Shown here one piece after another: positions 53,158 to 61,806 of a stretch of DNA of 64,000 nt; the first letter of the stretch is position 1, and each line of letters opens with the position of its first letter. The position numbers and the translations under genes were made by a program. Origin of the DNA: Microbacterium sp. LWS13-1.2. Lineage in GTDB: Bacteria; Actinomycetota; Actinomycetes; Actinomycetales; Microbacteriaceae. Where the stretch lies: assembly GCF_040144835.1 (NCBI RefSeq), contig NZ_CP151632.1, forward strand, positions 4,216,001-4,280,000, read 5' to 3'. The notes beneath the pieces were generated by a model. That model worked only from the letters and a program-made list of their open reading frames with translations, was not told the origin of the DNA and made no database searches.

Positions 53158-54017
53158 GCAAGCGACTGACCGTGCCGAAGACGTACAAGCTCTACATCGG
53201 CGGTGCCTTCCCCCGCAGCGAATCCGGCCGCACCTACGAGGTCGCGACACCGAAGGGCGAGTTCCTCGCGAACGCGGCACTCGCGTCGCGCAAGGACGCG
53301 CGCGATGCCGTGGTCTCGGCCCGTGGCGCCGTCAAGGGATGGTCGGGGGCGACCGCCTACAACCGGGGCCAGGTGCTCTACCGGGTCGCCGAGATCCTCG
53401 AGGGCCGGCGCGCGCAGTTCGTGGACGAGATCGAGCAGCAGACGGGTGTCTCGGCATCCGTGGCCGCCGCCGAAGTCGACGAGTCGATCGACCGCTGGGT
53501 CTGGTACGCCGGCTGGTGCGACAAGTTCGCCCAGGTCGCCGGCAACGGCAACCCCGTGGCCGGACCGTACTTCAACATCTCGGTGCCCGAGCCGACCGGG
53601 GTCGTGGGCGTCGTCGCCCCGCAGGACACGGCGCTCGTGGGTCTCGTCTCGGCGATCGCGCCGGCGCTCGTGACGGGCAACGCGGTGGTCGTCGTCGCGT
53701 CGCAGCGGTATCCGCTGTCGGCGATCTCGCTGGCCGAGGTGCTGGCGACGAGCGACGTGCCCGGGGGAGTGGTCAACGTGCTGACCGGCTCGCCGGCCGA
53801 GATCGCACCGTGGCTGGCATCCCACCCTGACGTGCACGCGCTCGACCTCGTCGGCGCCGGCGACCTGGACTGGGTCGACCTGCAGATTGCCGCCGCCGAC
53901 ACCCTCACACGCGTGCTCCCTCCCGAGAACGGGACGGATGCCGCGGCCCCGAGCCTCGCGCGCATCACCGCGTTCACCGAGACGAAGACGGTGTGGCACC
54001 CCAAGAGCCTGGTCTGA
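53154..54017 (+). CDS. Truncated ALDH-fold protein lacking the catalytic domain (partner of the upstream ALDH)
   Basis: The 287-residue protein matches the N-terminal cofactor-binding half of an aldehyde dehydrogenase (YKLYIGGAFPRSESGRTYEV, VGVVAPQDTALVGLVSAIAPALVTGN) but ends before the catalytic Glu and Cys, with a terminal TKTVWHP. It is not a broken gene: it has a clean start overlapping the full ALDH by ATGA and ends with its own stop. Together the two proteins (509 + 287) equal the size of ALDH16, in which an ALDH and a second, non-catalytic ALDH-like part are fused. I infer a split ALDH16, the second protein serving as a structural subunit. Confidence 0.75.
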   Translation: MSKRLTVPKTYKLYIGGAFPRSESGRTYEVATPKGEFLANAALASRKDARDAVVSARGAVKGWSGATAYNRGQVLYRVAEILEGRRAQFVDEIEQQTGVSASVAAAEVDESIDRWVWYAGWCDKFAQVAGNGNPVAGPYFNISVPEPTGVVGVVAPQDTALVGLVSAIAPALVTGNAVVVVASQRYPLSAISLAEVLATSDVPGGVVNVLTGSPAEIAPWLASHPDVHALDLVGAGDLDWVDLQIAAADTLTRVLPPENGTDAAAPSLARITAFTETKTVWHPKSLV

Positions 54018-54073
54018 CACGAGCTTGAGAGCCTGACGGAGCGCCTCGAACCCACTGCGTGCGGAAGTTCGGG

Positions 54074-54127
54074 GCGTTTCGTCTCGCTCGTTCCGCGAGG
54101 GAGCGCCAGCATCCGAGACGAAATGCC
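54074..54127. repeat. Dispersed repeat (copy C) between convergent genes
   Basis: GCGTTTCGTCTCG (54074-54086) and CGAGACGAAATGC (54114-54126) pair with one mismatch around a 27-nt loop that includes GAGGGAGCGCCAGC, related to copy A. It probably terminates the deoxyribose operon and the convergent gene. Confidence 0.7.
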
Positions 54128-54165
54128 TCGGACGCAGCGCATACCTCGGCTCGTCGCGCCGCTCC

Positions 54166-54882
54166 CTATTCGAGCGCGAGGCCGCCCCACTCGCCCGGGT
54201 GCGTGAGCTCGCCGTAGTGCACGTCCACGTCGTGCGCCGACACCGACGCGACGCACGCGAGCAGCGACAGCGTGGGGTAGCCGTACGGACGGTTGTCGCG
54301 GATGATCGCATCGTCGTCCGTGGGTGCGAGCTCGGCGGACCGCTCGAGCACCTCGACCCACGGCATCCACCAGCGTCCTTCGCCCGTGGGCTCCGCCGAG
54401 CGGAACTCGTCCAGCCACCGGGCGATGCGCGGCGTTGCGCCGTCGTCGACGTCGTCGTGGGCGATCATGTGCGTGCCGGGCGGGAGGTCGACCGTGCGCA
54501 GGGCCACGCCGTCCCACGTGAGCACGCGTGCGTGCGCGCCGTCGACCTCGACGAGATTGAAGCCGTGCGTCGCCGGTTTGCCCGCCGGAGAGCGGCCAGC
54601 GACGGATTCGAGCACGATGCCGCCCCGTGACACCAGCTCGGATTCCGGGCGCGAAGACTCGTCGGCGCGGTTGAGGAGCACGGCGAGCCGGCCCGCTTCC
54701 GGGTCGGCCGCCAGCCACGCGCCGCCGGCGCGGACGTCGCGCACCCCGACGACGCCGTCGTGAGGCTCTGGCCACCACCGGCCGAGCGGGTTCCACGGCC
54801 GATCCGGGTCCTCGTCGCGGATCGCGAGCACGCGTGTGGGCTCGTCGGCCGACGCCGGGACGCGGATCACAACGGTGCACAT
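54166..54882 (-). CDS. NRDE-family (TANGO2-like) protein
   Basis: The 238-residue protein begins Met-Cys-Thr-Val, the Cys2 start of the NRDE/TANGO2 family, whose fold resembles N-terminal nucleophile hydrolases. The signature NRDE appears as IRDEDPDRPW. The motif GGAWLAADPEAGRLAVLLNR is the other conserved block. The function of bacterial members is unknown to me. GAGGAG precedes the ATG. It converges on the deoxyribose operon and is divergent from coaBC. Confidence 0.85.
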   Translation of the reverse strand: MCTVVIRVPASADEPTRVLAIRDEDPDRPWNPLGRWWPEPHDGVVGVRDVRAGGAWLAADPEAGRLAVLLNRADESSRPESELVSRGGIVLESVAGRSPAGKPATHGFNLVEVDGAHARVLTWDGVALRTVDLPPGTHMIAHDDVDDGATPRIARWLDEFRSAEPTGEGRWWMPWVEVLERSAELAPTDDDAIIRDNRPYGYPTLSLLACVASVSAHDVDVHYGELTHPGEWGGLALE

Positions 54883-54953
54883 GCAGAGGGCTCCTCGGGG
54901 GTGTCGTCCGGCTGTGGGGCCGGGGAGTCGGGCGGGCGTGCCAAGATCGGAGG

Positions 54954-56189
<1,236 letters not shown>

Positions 56190-56209
56190 CGAAACAGTAA
56201 CGGCGCATG

Positions 56210-56215
56210 TAGAGT
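56210..56215 (+). promoter_or_regulatory. Candidate -10 (TAGAGT) of the GDPD gene
   Basis: TAGAGT lies 54 nt before the ATG at 56270, downstream of an A-rich stretch (GTAACGAAACAGTAA). A hairpin begins about where transcription would start. Confidence 0.45.
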
Positions 56216-56220
56216 GTTCC

Positions 56221-56246
56221 GCACCACGTCGACGGCGACGTGGTGC
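56221..56246 (+). repeat. 11-bp hairpin in the GDPD leader
   Basis: GCACCACGTCG and CGACGTGGTGC are perfectly complementary with a 4-nt loop. It lies 10 nt before the GGAGG ribosome-binding site and may be a 5' stabiliser or an operator. Confidence 0.55.
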
Positions 56247-56269
56247 ACGAACCTCGGAGGACATGCCCG

Positions 56270-57166
56270 ATGCCCTACTCCGCGGCTTCCGATCGCGCTC
56301 GTGACCGGATCCACGCCCTGTCCGTCATGTGTGTGCTCGCCATCGCGAGCGTCGTCATCGCCGTCCTCGGCGCGACCCCCGCACGCATCAGCTCGCGCGA
56401 GCTGATGGGGGATGAGAGGACGCCCGGCGCGCCCGCGTTCATCGCCAGCCATCGCGGCGGCGCCGCCACCGCCCCCGAGAACACGCTCCCCGCGATCACC
56501 GCCGCGCTCGCCGCCGGATTCGATTACGTCGAGGTCGACGTCGCACTCACCGCCGACCGCCATCCGGTGCTCATGCACGACAAGACGGTCGACCGCACCA
56601 CGGACGGCCACGGCCGGCTGTCGTCGCTCGCGCTGGCGGAGGTGCTCGCGCTGGACGCGGGCTCGTGGTTCGATCCCGCCTACGCCGGAACGCCCGTTCC
56701 GACGCTGGCCGAGTTCCTCGACGCGCTCGTCGCCGCCGACGGCCGCGCGATCGTCGAGCTGAAGGGCGGATGGGATGCCGCCGCCGTCGACGCGGCCGTG
56801 GCCGAAGTCGCCGCGCGCGGCCTCGAGCGGCGAGTGGTCATCGCCAGCTTCGACGCCCGGACCCTGGCGCTCGCCGCGACGGAGTCGGAGGTGCTGTCGC
56901 GGCTGCTCATCCTCAAGCATCTGCCCTCCGATGTCGTCAGCGCCGTGGCCGAGTCCGGCGCACGGGGCGTGGTGGTCAGCCGCAAAGCGGTGCTGGCGCG
57001 CCCCGGCATCGTCGACGAGCTGCACGCGGCCGGCGCGCGCGTGGTCGTGTACACGCTGAACAACGACACGCAGTGGGATGCCGTCACCGCGCTCGGCGTC
57101 GACGGCATCGTGACCGACGACCCCCACACACTCTCGGAGTGGCAGAGCGCGTACGCCGGCCCCTGA
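56270..57166 (+). CDS. Glycerophosphodiester phosphodiesterase
   Basis: The enzyme hydrolyses glycerophosphodiesters to glycerol 3-phosphate and alcohol. The 298-residue product has the TIM-barrel catalytic motif SHRGGAATAPENTLPAI, EVDVALTADRHPVLMHD, and VELKGGW. An N-terminal hydrophobic segment (VMCVLAIASVVIAVLGA) of one helix precedes the domain and should anchor it or serve as an uncleaved signal, placing the enzyme outside the membrane. The ATG at 56270 has GGAGG 9 nt upstream; a GTG at 56240 is also in frame. Confidence 0.88.
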   Translation: MPYSAASDRARDRIHALSVMCVLAIASVVIAVLGATPARISSRELMGDERTPGAPAFIASHRGGAATAPENTLPAITAALAAGFDYVEVDVALTADRHPVLMHDKTVDRTTDGHGRLSSLALAEVLALDAGSWFDPAYAGTPVPTLAEFLDALVAADGRAIVELKGGWDAAAVDAAVAEVAARGLERRVVIASFDARTLALAATESEVLSRLLILKHLPSDVVSAVAESGARGVVVSRKAVLARPGIVDELHAAGARVVVYTLNNDTQWDAVTALGVDGIVTDDPHTLSEWQSAYAGP

Positions 57167-57168
57167 GT

Positions 57169-57181
57169 CCGTCGCGCGTCG
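57169..57181 (+). repeat. 13-mer CCGTCGCGCGTCG, copy 3
   Basis: Third exact copy of the 13-mer, 2 nt after the stop codon of the GDPD gene. Confidence 0.5.
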
Positions 57182-57274
57182 GGTGGCCGGGCGGCGTGGC
57201 CGGCGGCATCCGTCCGTCCTCGTCGTTAGGGTCGATATCGCGGCGCCCTCCGGTGGCGCGAGAGGACGGGTGGC

Positions 57275-57919
57275 GTGGGAACGGTCGAGCAGAGCCGGTG
57301 GAAGCGGGTCGTGGTCGGGTGCGTGGCGCTCGCCGCGCTCGCCGTCGTCGTCGCGGGCTGTCGCCCCGAGCCGGCTGCCACGCCGTCGAGCAGCCCTTCG
57401 GTCACCGTAGAGGAACCGACCCCGGCCCCTTCGGTGTCGCCGATCGAGACCGAGGAGCCGCAGGCGGGCTTCCAGCTGCCGGCCGCGTGCGAGGAGATCT
57501 ACTCCGCCGCGATGCTCGCCGGCCTGCAGTCGGCCAATCCGCCGCTCAACGACCCCGGCGTCACGATGCTGTCGACCGAGAACGCCGATCTTCTCGAGAT
57601 CATCCACAGCGGCGCTCCGACGCTGCGATGCTCGTGGGGCCAGCCGAGCGAATACGGTCTGGCGACGAACGTCACCGTGATCGACGGCGACCAGGCAGAT
57701 GCGGTCCTCGCGGCGCTGCCCGAGGCCGGCTTCGGCTGCGAGGCGCTCGGCGACGGCACCGTGTGTCGGATCGAGCAGAAGGGCGTGACGCTCGACGACA
57801 ACGAGTACACCCGCGGCGAGACGCACTACGTCGGCGACGGCGGCCTGGTGACGACGGCGTGGATCAACTTCGCGCCCGACGGGTACACCGAGGACGTGGT
57901 CGCGACGCTCTGGGGCTGA
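57275..57919 (+). CDS. Lipoprotein with Cys-paired domain related to the sigma-factor partner at 28727
   Basis: No named family is recognised. The 214-residue product has a short basic N-terminus, a hydrophobic core and the lipobox VAGC, followed by a Pro/Ser/Glu-rich linker and a domain with paired cysteines (AACEEIYSAAML, LRCSWGQPSEYGLATNV, FGCEAL, TVCRIEQKG). The spacing and the C-x-W element match the first extracellular unit of the 28727 protein, so the two probably share a domain. The GTG is the first reasonable start. TAGGGT at about 57227 may be its -10. Confidence 0.7.
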   Translation: MGTVEQSRWKRVVVGCVALAALAVVVAGCRPEPAATPSSSPSVTVEEPTPAPSVSPIETEEPQAGFQLPAACEEIYSAAMLAGLQSANPPLNDPGVTMLSTENADLLEIIHSGAPTLRCSWGQPSEYGLATNVTVIDGDQADAVLAALPEAGFGCEALGDGTVCRIEQKGVTLDDNEYTRGETHYVGDGGLVTTAWINFAPDGYTEDVVATLWG

Positions 57920-58179
57920 TCCCGCGGAGCCCGCATCTCGAATCTGCATCCCTTCGGCGGGCCTGCTTCCCTCGACCCGGCCCCCGTCCCGTAGAATGGC
58001 ACGAGGGAAGAACCGCTGACGATGTCGCAGCTCGCAGAAGCGAGTGCCCGCGACCGCCGACGCAACATCCCCGATCCCGCGTTCGCGACGGCGCTTGCGC
58101 CGCCCGCGGGAGCACGCAGAACCATCGGTGTCATCCGATCCTCGCCGGTCCCGAGCCGGCACTCACGCTCAGGAGGAGC
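57920..58179 (+). promoter_or_regulatory. Gene-free stretch with promoter and long leader of the helicase gene
   Basis: TAGAAT at 57992-57997 is a good -10, giving a 5' leader of about 175 nt before the helicase ATG. A 121-codon ORF beginning at 58022 overlaps the helicase gene in another frame and is probably not expressed. I see no known riboswitch motif. Confidence 0.45.
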
Positions 58180-60333
58180 ATGCCGACCACGGCACCCGCC
58201 CAGACGGCGCAGCGTCGCCGCAAGACCTCGTCCGCACGTCGCGACGACGAGGCCCCGATCATCCCGATCCTCGCCCGCAAGGTGCGAGAGGTCGAGGCCA
58301 AGGCCCAGCGCGGAAAGCTGGGCCCGACCAATCGCGTCAAGTTCCAGGTCATCGCGTTCCTGGTGCGCGAGGAGCGCGCCCGTGTGAAGGGCGACGCCGA
58401 GCTGACGGATGCCGCGCGCGCCGAGCTGCTGAAGCGGCTCGACGGCGTCGCGACCATCCTCGCGAAGACCGCCGCCCGCGACACCTCGCTCATCCAGCTG
58501 CTCGAGGTCGACCAGGCCACCTCGCCGGTCGCGCGCCGCATGCGCCGGGACTGGCTGCTCGAGTCGGGCGCCGAGCTCGCACCCGACGAGCTCATCATCA
58601 CCGACGTCGCGCCGGTCGCGACGCCCGTCGTGCCGGCCGCGCTGGTCGAGCGCCAGGTCGTGCCGCAGCAGGTCGTGGCGCGGCGCGAGGCGAACCCGTT
58701 CCTGGCGCCCGACCTGTCGGCGCGAGGCCCCAAGCAGACGCCGCGCCGCCGCCTGGACAGTTGGGAGCTCATGGGCCCGCTGTACAAGGCGTTCGAGATC
58801 GGTGCCGGTGGCGGCAGCGCCACGATGGAGCTCCCGCCCGTGCCCGAGTTCGACCGTCTGTCGCCCAGGGGCCTCGAGGTCATGCCGCACCAGTCGCGGT
58901 TCCTCGAGTCCGTGCGCGCCGGGCACCGCACGTTCCTCCTCGCCGATGAGCCGGGCTTGGGCAAGACGGCGGAGTCGGTGCTCGCGGCATCCGTCGCGAA
59001 CGCGTACCCGCTCCTGGCCGTCGTCCCCAACGTGGTGAAGATGAACTGGGCGCGCGAGGTCGAGCGCTGGACGCCGCACCGTCGAGCGACGGTGATCCAG
59101 GGCGACGGCGAAGACATCGACGCGTTCGCCGACGTCTTCATCGTCAACTACGAGATCCTCGACCGGCACCTGTCGTGGCTCAGCTCGATCGGGCTGAAGG
59201 GCATGGTCGTCGACGAGGCGCACTTCATCAAGAACCTGACGTCGCAGCGGTCGCAGAACGTGCTGGCCCTCGCGACGCGCATCCGTGAGCAGGTGCGCGA
59301 TCCGCTCCTGCTGGCCCTCACGGGCACGCCGCTCATCAACGACGTCGAGGACTTCGACGCGATCTGGCGCTTCCTGGGCTGGACCACCGGCGAGAAGCCC
59401 GGCCCGGAGCTCATGGAGAAGCTCGACGAGACAGGGCTGACGCCCGCCGACAAGTCGTTCTACCCCGAAGCGCGCGACGCCGTCATCTCGATGGGGATCG
59501 TCCGGCGTAAGAAGAAGGATGTCGCCGCCGACCTGCCCGACAAGCTCATCGCCGACCTGCCGGTGCAGCTGGACGACGAGTTCGGGCGCTCCATCCGTCA
59601 GGCCGAGCGCGAGCTCGGTGAGCGGCTCGCCGCGCGCTACCGCCGCATCATCGACGCCCGCGGAGACCGCGGCCACGGCCACGGCCACATCGACGAAGAC
59701 ATCGTGCGCCTGGTCGCGCAGAACGAGCTCGAGGAGTCGAAGGCCGCCGGCACCGGTTCGGAGAACGTCTTCACGATGGTGCGCAAGATCGGTCAGGCCA
59801 AGGCCGTGCTCGCGGCGGACTATGCGGTGCAGCTGCAGCGTTCGGTCGGCAAGGTCGTGTTCTTCGCCAAGCACATCGACGTCATGGACGCCGCCGAGGC
59901 GCACTTCGCCGCGGCCGGTCTGAAGACGGTGTCGCTGCGAGGCGATCAGGCGACGGCCGCCCGCCAGCAGGCGATCGACGCGTTCAACACCGACCCCGAC
60001 GTCGGCATCGCCGTCTGCTCGCTCACTGCTGCGGGCGTCGGCGTGAACATGCAGGCATCGTCGAACGTCGTGCTCGCCGAGCTGTCATGGACCGCCGCTG
60101 AGCAGACGCAGGCCATCGACCGCGTGCACCGCATCGGCCAGGACGAGCCGGTCACGGCGTGGCGCATCATCGCGGCGCACACGATCGACACCAAGATCGC
60201 CGAGCTGATCGACTCCAAGCAGGGGCTGGCAGCGCGGGCGCTCGACGGCGAGGCCGTCGACCCGCAGTCGAGCGACTCGGTGCAGCTGTCCGCGCTCATG
60301 CACGTGCTGCGGCAGGCGCTCGGCGCGGCGTAG
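58180..60333 (+). CDS. SNF2-family DEAD/DEAH helicase
   Basis: The 717-residue protein is a superfamily 2 DNA translocase related to SMARCAL1-type SNF2 enzymes. It has Walker A DEPGLGKT (256-263), the DEAH box (345-348) in VVDEAHFIKN, LTGTPLIND, and the C-terminal helicase motifs VSLRGDQ, SLTAAGVGVNMQ and QAIDRVHRIGQ. About 240 N-terminal residues are basic and poorly conserved. Likely roles are remodelling DNA at stalled forks or repair. AGGAGGAG is an excellent ribosome-binding site for the ATG at 58180; the frame is open much further upstream, but that stretch belongs to other genes. Confidence 0.9.
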   Translation: MPTTAPAQTAQRRRKTSSARRDDEAPIIPILARKVREVEAKAQRGKLGPTNRVKFQVIAFLVREERARVKGDAELTDAARAELLKRLDGVATILAKTAARDTSLIQLLEVDQATSPVARRMRRDWLLESGAELAPDELIITDVAPVATPVVPAALVERQVVPQQVVARREANPFLAPDLSARGPKQTPRRRLDSWELMGPLYKAFEIGAGGGSATMELPPVPEFDRLSPRGLEVMPHQSRFLESVRAGHRTFLLADEPGLGKTAESVLAASVANAYPLLAVVPNVVKMNWAREVERWTPHRRATVIQGDGEDIDAFADVFIVNYEILDRHLSWLSSIGLKGMVVDEAHFIKNLTSQRSQNVLALATRIREQVRDPLLLALTGTPLINDVEDFDAIWRFLGWTTGEKPGPELMEKLDETGLTPADKSFYPEARDAVISMGIVRRKKKDVAADLPDKLIADLPVQLDDEFGRSIRQAERELGERLAARYRRIIDARGDRGHGHGHIDEDIVRLVAQNELEESKAAGTGSENVFTMVRKIGQAKAVLAADYAVQLQRSVGKVVFFAKHIDVMDAAEAHFAAAGLKTVSLRGDQATAARQQAIDAFNTDPDVGIAVCSLTAAGVGVNMQASSNVVLAELSWTAAEQTQAIDRVHRIGQDEPVTAWRIIAAHTIDTKIAELIDSKQGLAARALDGEAVDPQSSDSVQLSALMHVLRQALGAA

Positions 60334-60347
60334 TCCGTAGAAGCGAA

Positions 60348-60377
60348 GAAGGGCGGCGCGGATTCGCGCCGCCCTTC
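60348..60377 (+). terminator. Intrinsic-type terminator after the helicase gene
   Basis: A perfect 13-bp stem GAAGGGCGGCGCG/CGCGCCGCCCTTC with a 4-nt GATT loop lies 14 bp after the stop codon and ahead of pfkA. Confidence 0.75.
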
Positions 60378-60487
60378 CTCGTCGGCGCGGGACCAGGCGG
60401 TTCGTGTGGCAGGGCGGCGCGTCCGGCACTAATGTCGGGGGAGGCAGCGTCGCCGACTCTCTTCACCCGACAGCGAGGAACACAGCT

Positions 60488-61516
60488 ATGAAGATCGGCA
60501 TCCTGACGAGCGGCGGCGATTGCCCCGGACTCAACGCGGTCATCCGCGGCGTCGTGCTCAAGGGGACGACGACATACGACCTCGAGTTCGTCGGCATCCG
60601 CGACGGCTGGCGTGGTGTCGTCGACGGCGACTTCTTCCCGCTGACCCGGCACGAGGTGAAGGGCCTGTCGAAGGTCGGCGGCACGATACTCGGCACGAGC
60701 CGCACGAACCCGTACGAGGGCCCGCGCGGCGGCGCCGAGAACATCGCGAAGACGATGTACGGCCACCGCCTGGACGGCATCATCGCGATCGGCGGCGAGG
60801 GCACGCTGGCCGCGGCCAACCGCCTCGCCAACGACGGCATCAACGTGCTGGGCGTCCCCAAGACGATCGACAACGACCTGCGCGCGACCGACTACTCCTT
60901 CGGCTTCGACACCGCCGTCAACATCGCGACCGACGCGATGGACCGCCTGCGCACCACCGGCGACTCGCACCAGCGCTGCATGGTCGCCGAGGTTATGGGC
61001 CGCCACGTCGGCTGGATCGCCCTGCATGCCGGCATGGCCGCCGGTGCCCACGCCATCTGCATCCCCGAGGTGCCGATGTCGATCGACGAGATCTGCGCGC
61101 AGGTGACGAAGGCCCACGACCGCGGACGTGCGCCGCTCGTCGTGGTCTCGGAGGGGTTCACCCTCACCGGCATGGACGAGGCGTTCAGCGACAAGGGCCT
61201 CGACGCGTTCAACCGTCCGCGCCTCGGCGGTATCAGCGAGGTCCTCGCGCCCGAGATCGAGCGCATCACCGGCATCGAGACGCGCTCGACCGTGCTCGGC
61301 CACATCCAGCGCGGCGGCTCGCCGTCGGGCTTCGACCGCGTGCTCGCCACCCGCCTCGGCCTGCACGCCGCGGACGCCGTCATGGACGGCGCGTGGGGCC
61401 AGATGGTCGCCATGCGTGGCACCGACATCGTGCGCGTCCCCTTCGCCGAGGCCCTCGGCGAGCTCAACACGGTCCCCCTCTACCGCTACGAGGAAGCCGC
61501 CGCCCTCTTCGGCTGA
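60488..61516 (+). CDS. pfkA: 6-phosphofructokinase (actinobacterial, probably ATP-dependent)
   Basis: PfkA phosphorylates fructose 6-phosphate in glycolysis. The 342-residue product has TSGGDCPGLNAVIRG, the phosphoryl-donor loop IGGEGT (102-106), the catalytic PKTIDND (124-130) and MGRHVGWIAL. Gly105 in the donor loop argues for ATP, while Lys125 before TIDND is seen in PPi-dependent enzymes; the combination is the actinobacterial mixed-group pattern. GGAACACAGCT precedes the ATG. The hairpin at 61641 follows the gene. Confidence 0.95.
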   Translation: MKIGILTSGGDCPGLNAVIRGVVLKGTTTYDLEFVGIRDGWRGVVDGDFFPLTRHEVKGLSKVGGTILGTSRTNPYEGPRGGAENIAKTMYGHRLDGIIAIGGEGTLAAANRLANDGINVLGVPKTIDNDLRATDYSFGFDTAVNIATDAMDRLRTTGDSHQRCMVAEVMGRHVGWIALHAGMAAGAHAICIPEVPMSIDEICAQVTKAHDRGRAPLVVVSEGFTLTGMDEAFSDKGLDAFNRPRLGGISEVLAPEIERITGIETRSTVLGHIQRGGSPSGFDRVLATRLGLHAADAVMDGAWGQMVAMRGTDIVRVPFAEALGELNTVPLYRYEEAAALFG

Positions 61517-61806
61517 CGTCTCTGGCGTCGAACCGGAGGGCGAGCGGATGCCTCGCCTCGAGGGACCCGCTCGATCTGCGGGATCCGCTGGTCGGCCGGC
61601 GGGATCTGGCGCTCGCTTCGCGACCCAGCGAGAACGTCGATGAACTTCCGGTTCACACGGCTCACCTCAGGGCTGTGTGAACCGGAAGTTCAGTGGCGAT
61701 TTTCAAGTGTTCGGACCCGCGGTGCCGGTATCGCCCGTCTTTGGGAGGAATCGCGACCACTCACCGGGCGGAGTCGCGACTGACCGCCGACGTGCCGCGC
61801 CGCCCG
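61517..61806. other. Gene-free intergenic stretch between convergent pfkA and peptidase genes
   Basis: This 290-bp region holds the long hairpin at 61641-61692 and no convincing gene. Part of it repeats GCGAGCGG-like words. Downstream of the hairpin the minus strand reads through into peptidase sequence only as a shadow frame. Confidence 0.5.
61641..61692. terminator. 21-bp hairpin after pfkA, between convergent genes
   Basis: Arms 61641-61661 and 61672-61692 match except for one position around a 10-nt loop, with the core GAACTTCCGGTTCACAC. No T-run is present. It would fold in either direction and may terminate both pfkA and the peptidase transcript. Confidence 0.65.

Noticed and set aside
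53154..54017. The truncated ALDH as a pseudogene
   Set aside because: Start and stop are intact, it overlaps the upstream gene by ATGA, and its end (TKTVWHP) looks like a natural C-terminus; a non-catalytic subunit fits better.
58022..58387. A 121-codon ORF in the helicase leader
   Set aside because: It has no ribosome-binding site, uses mixed third positions and overlaps the helicase N-terminus in another frame; at most a leader uORF.
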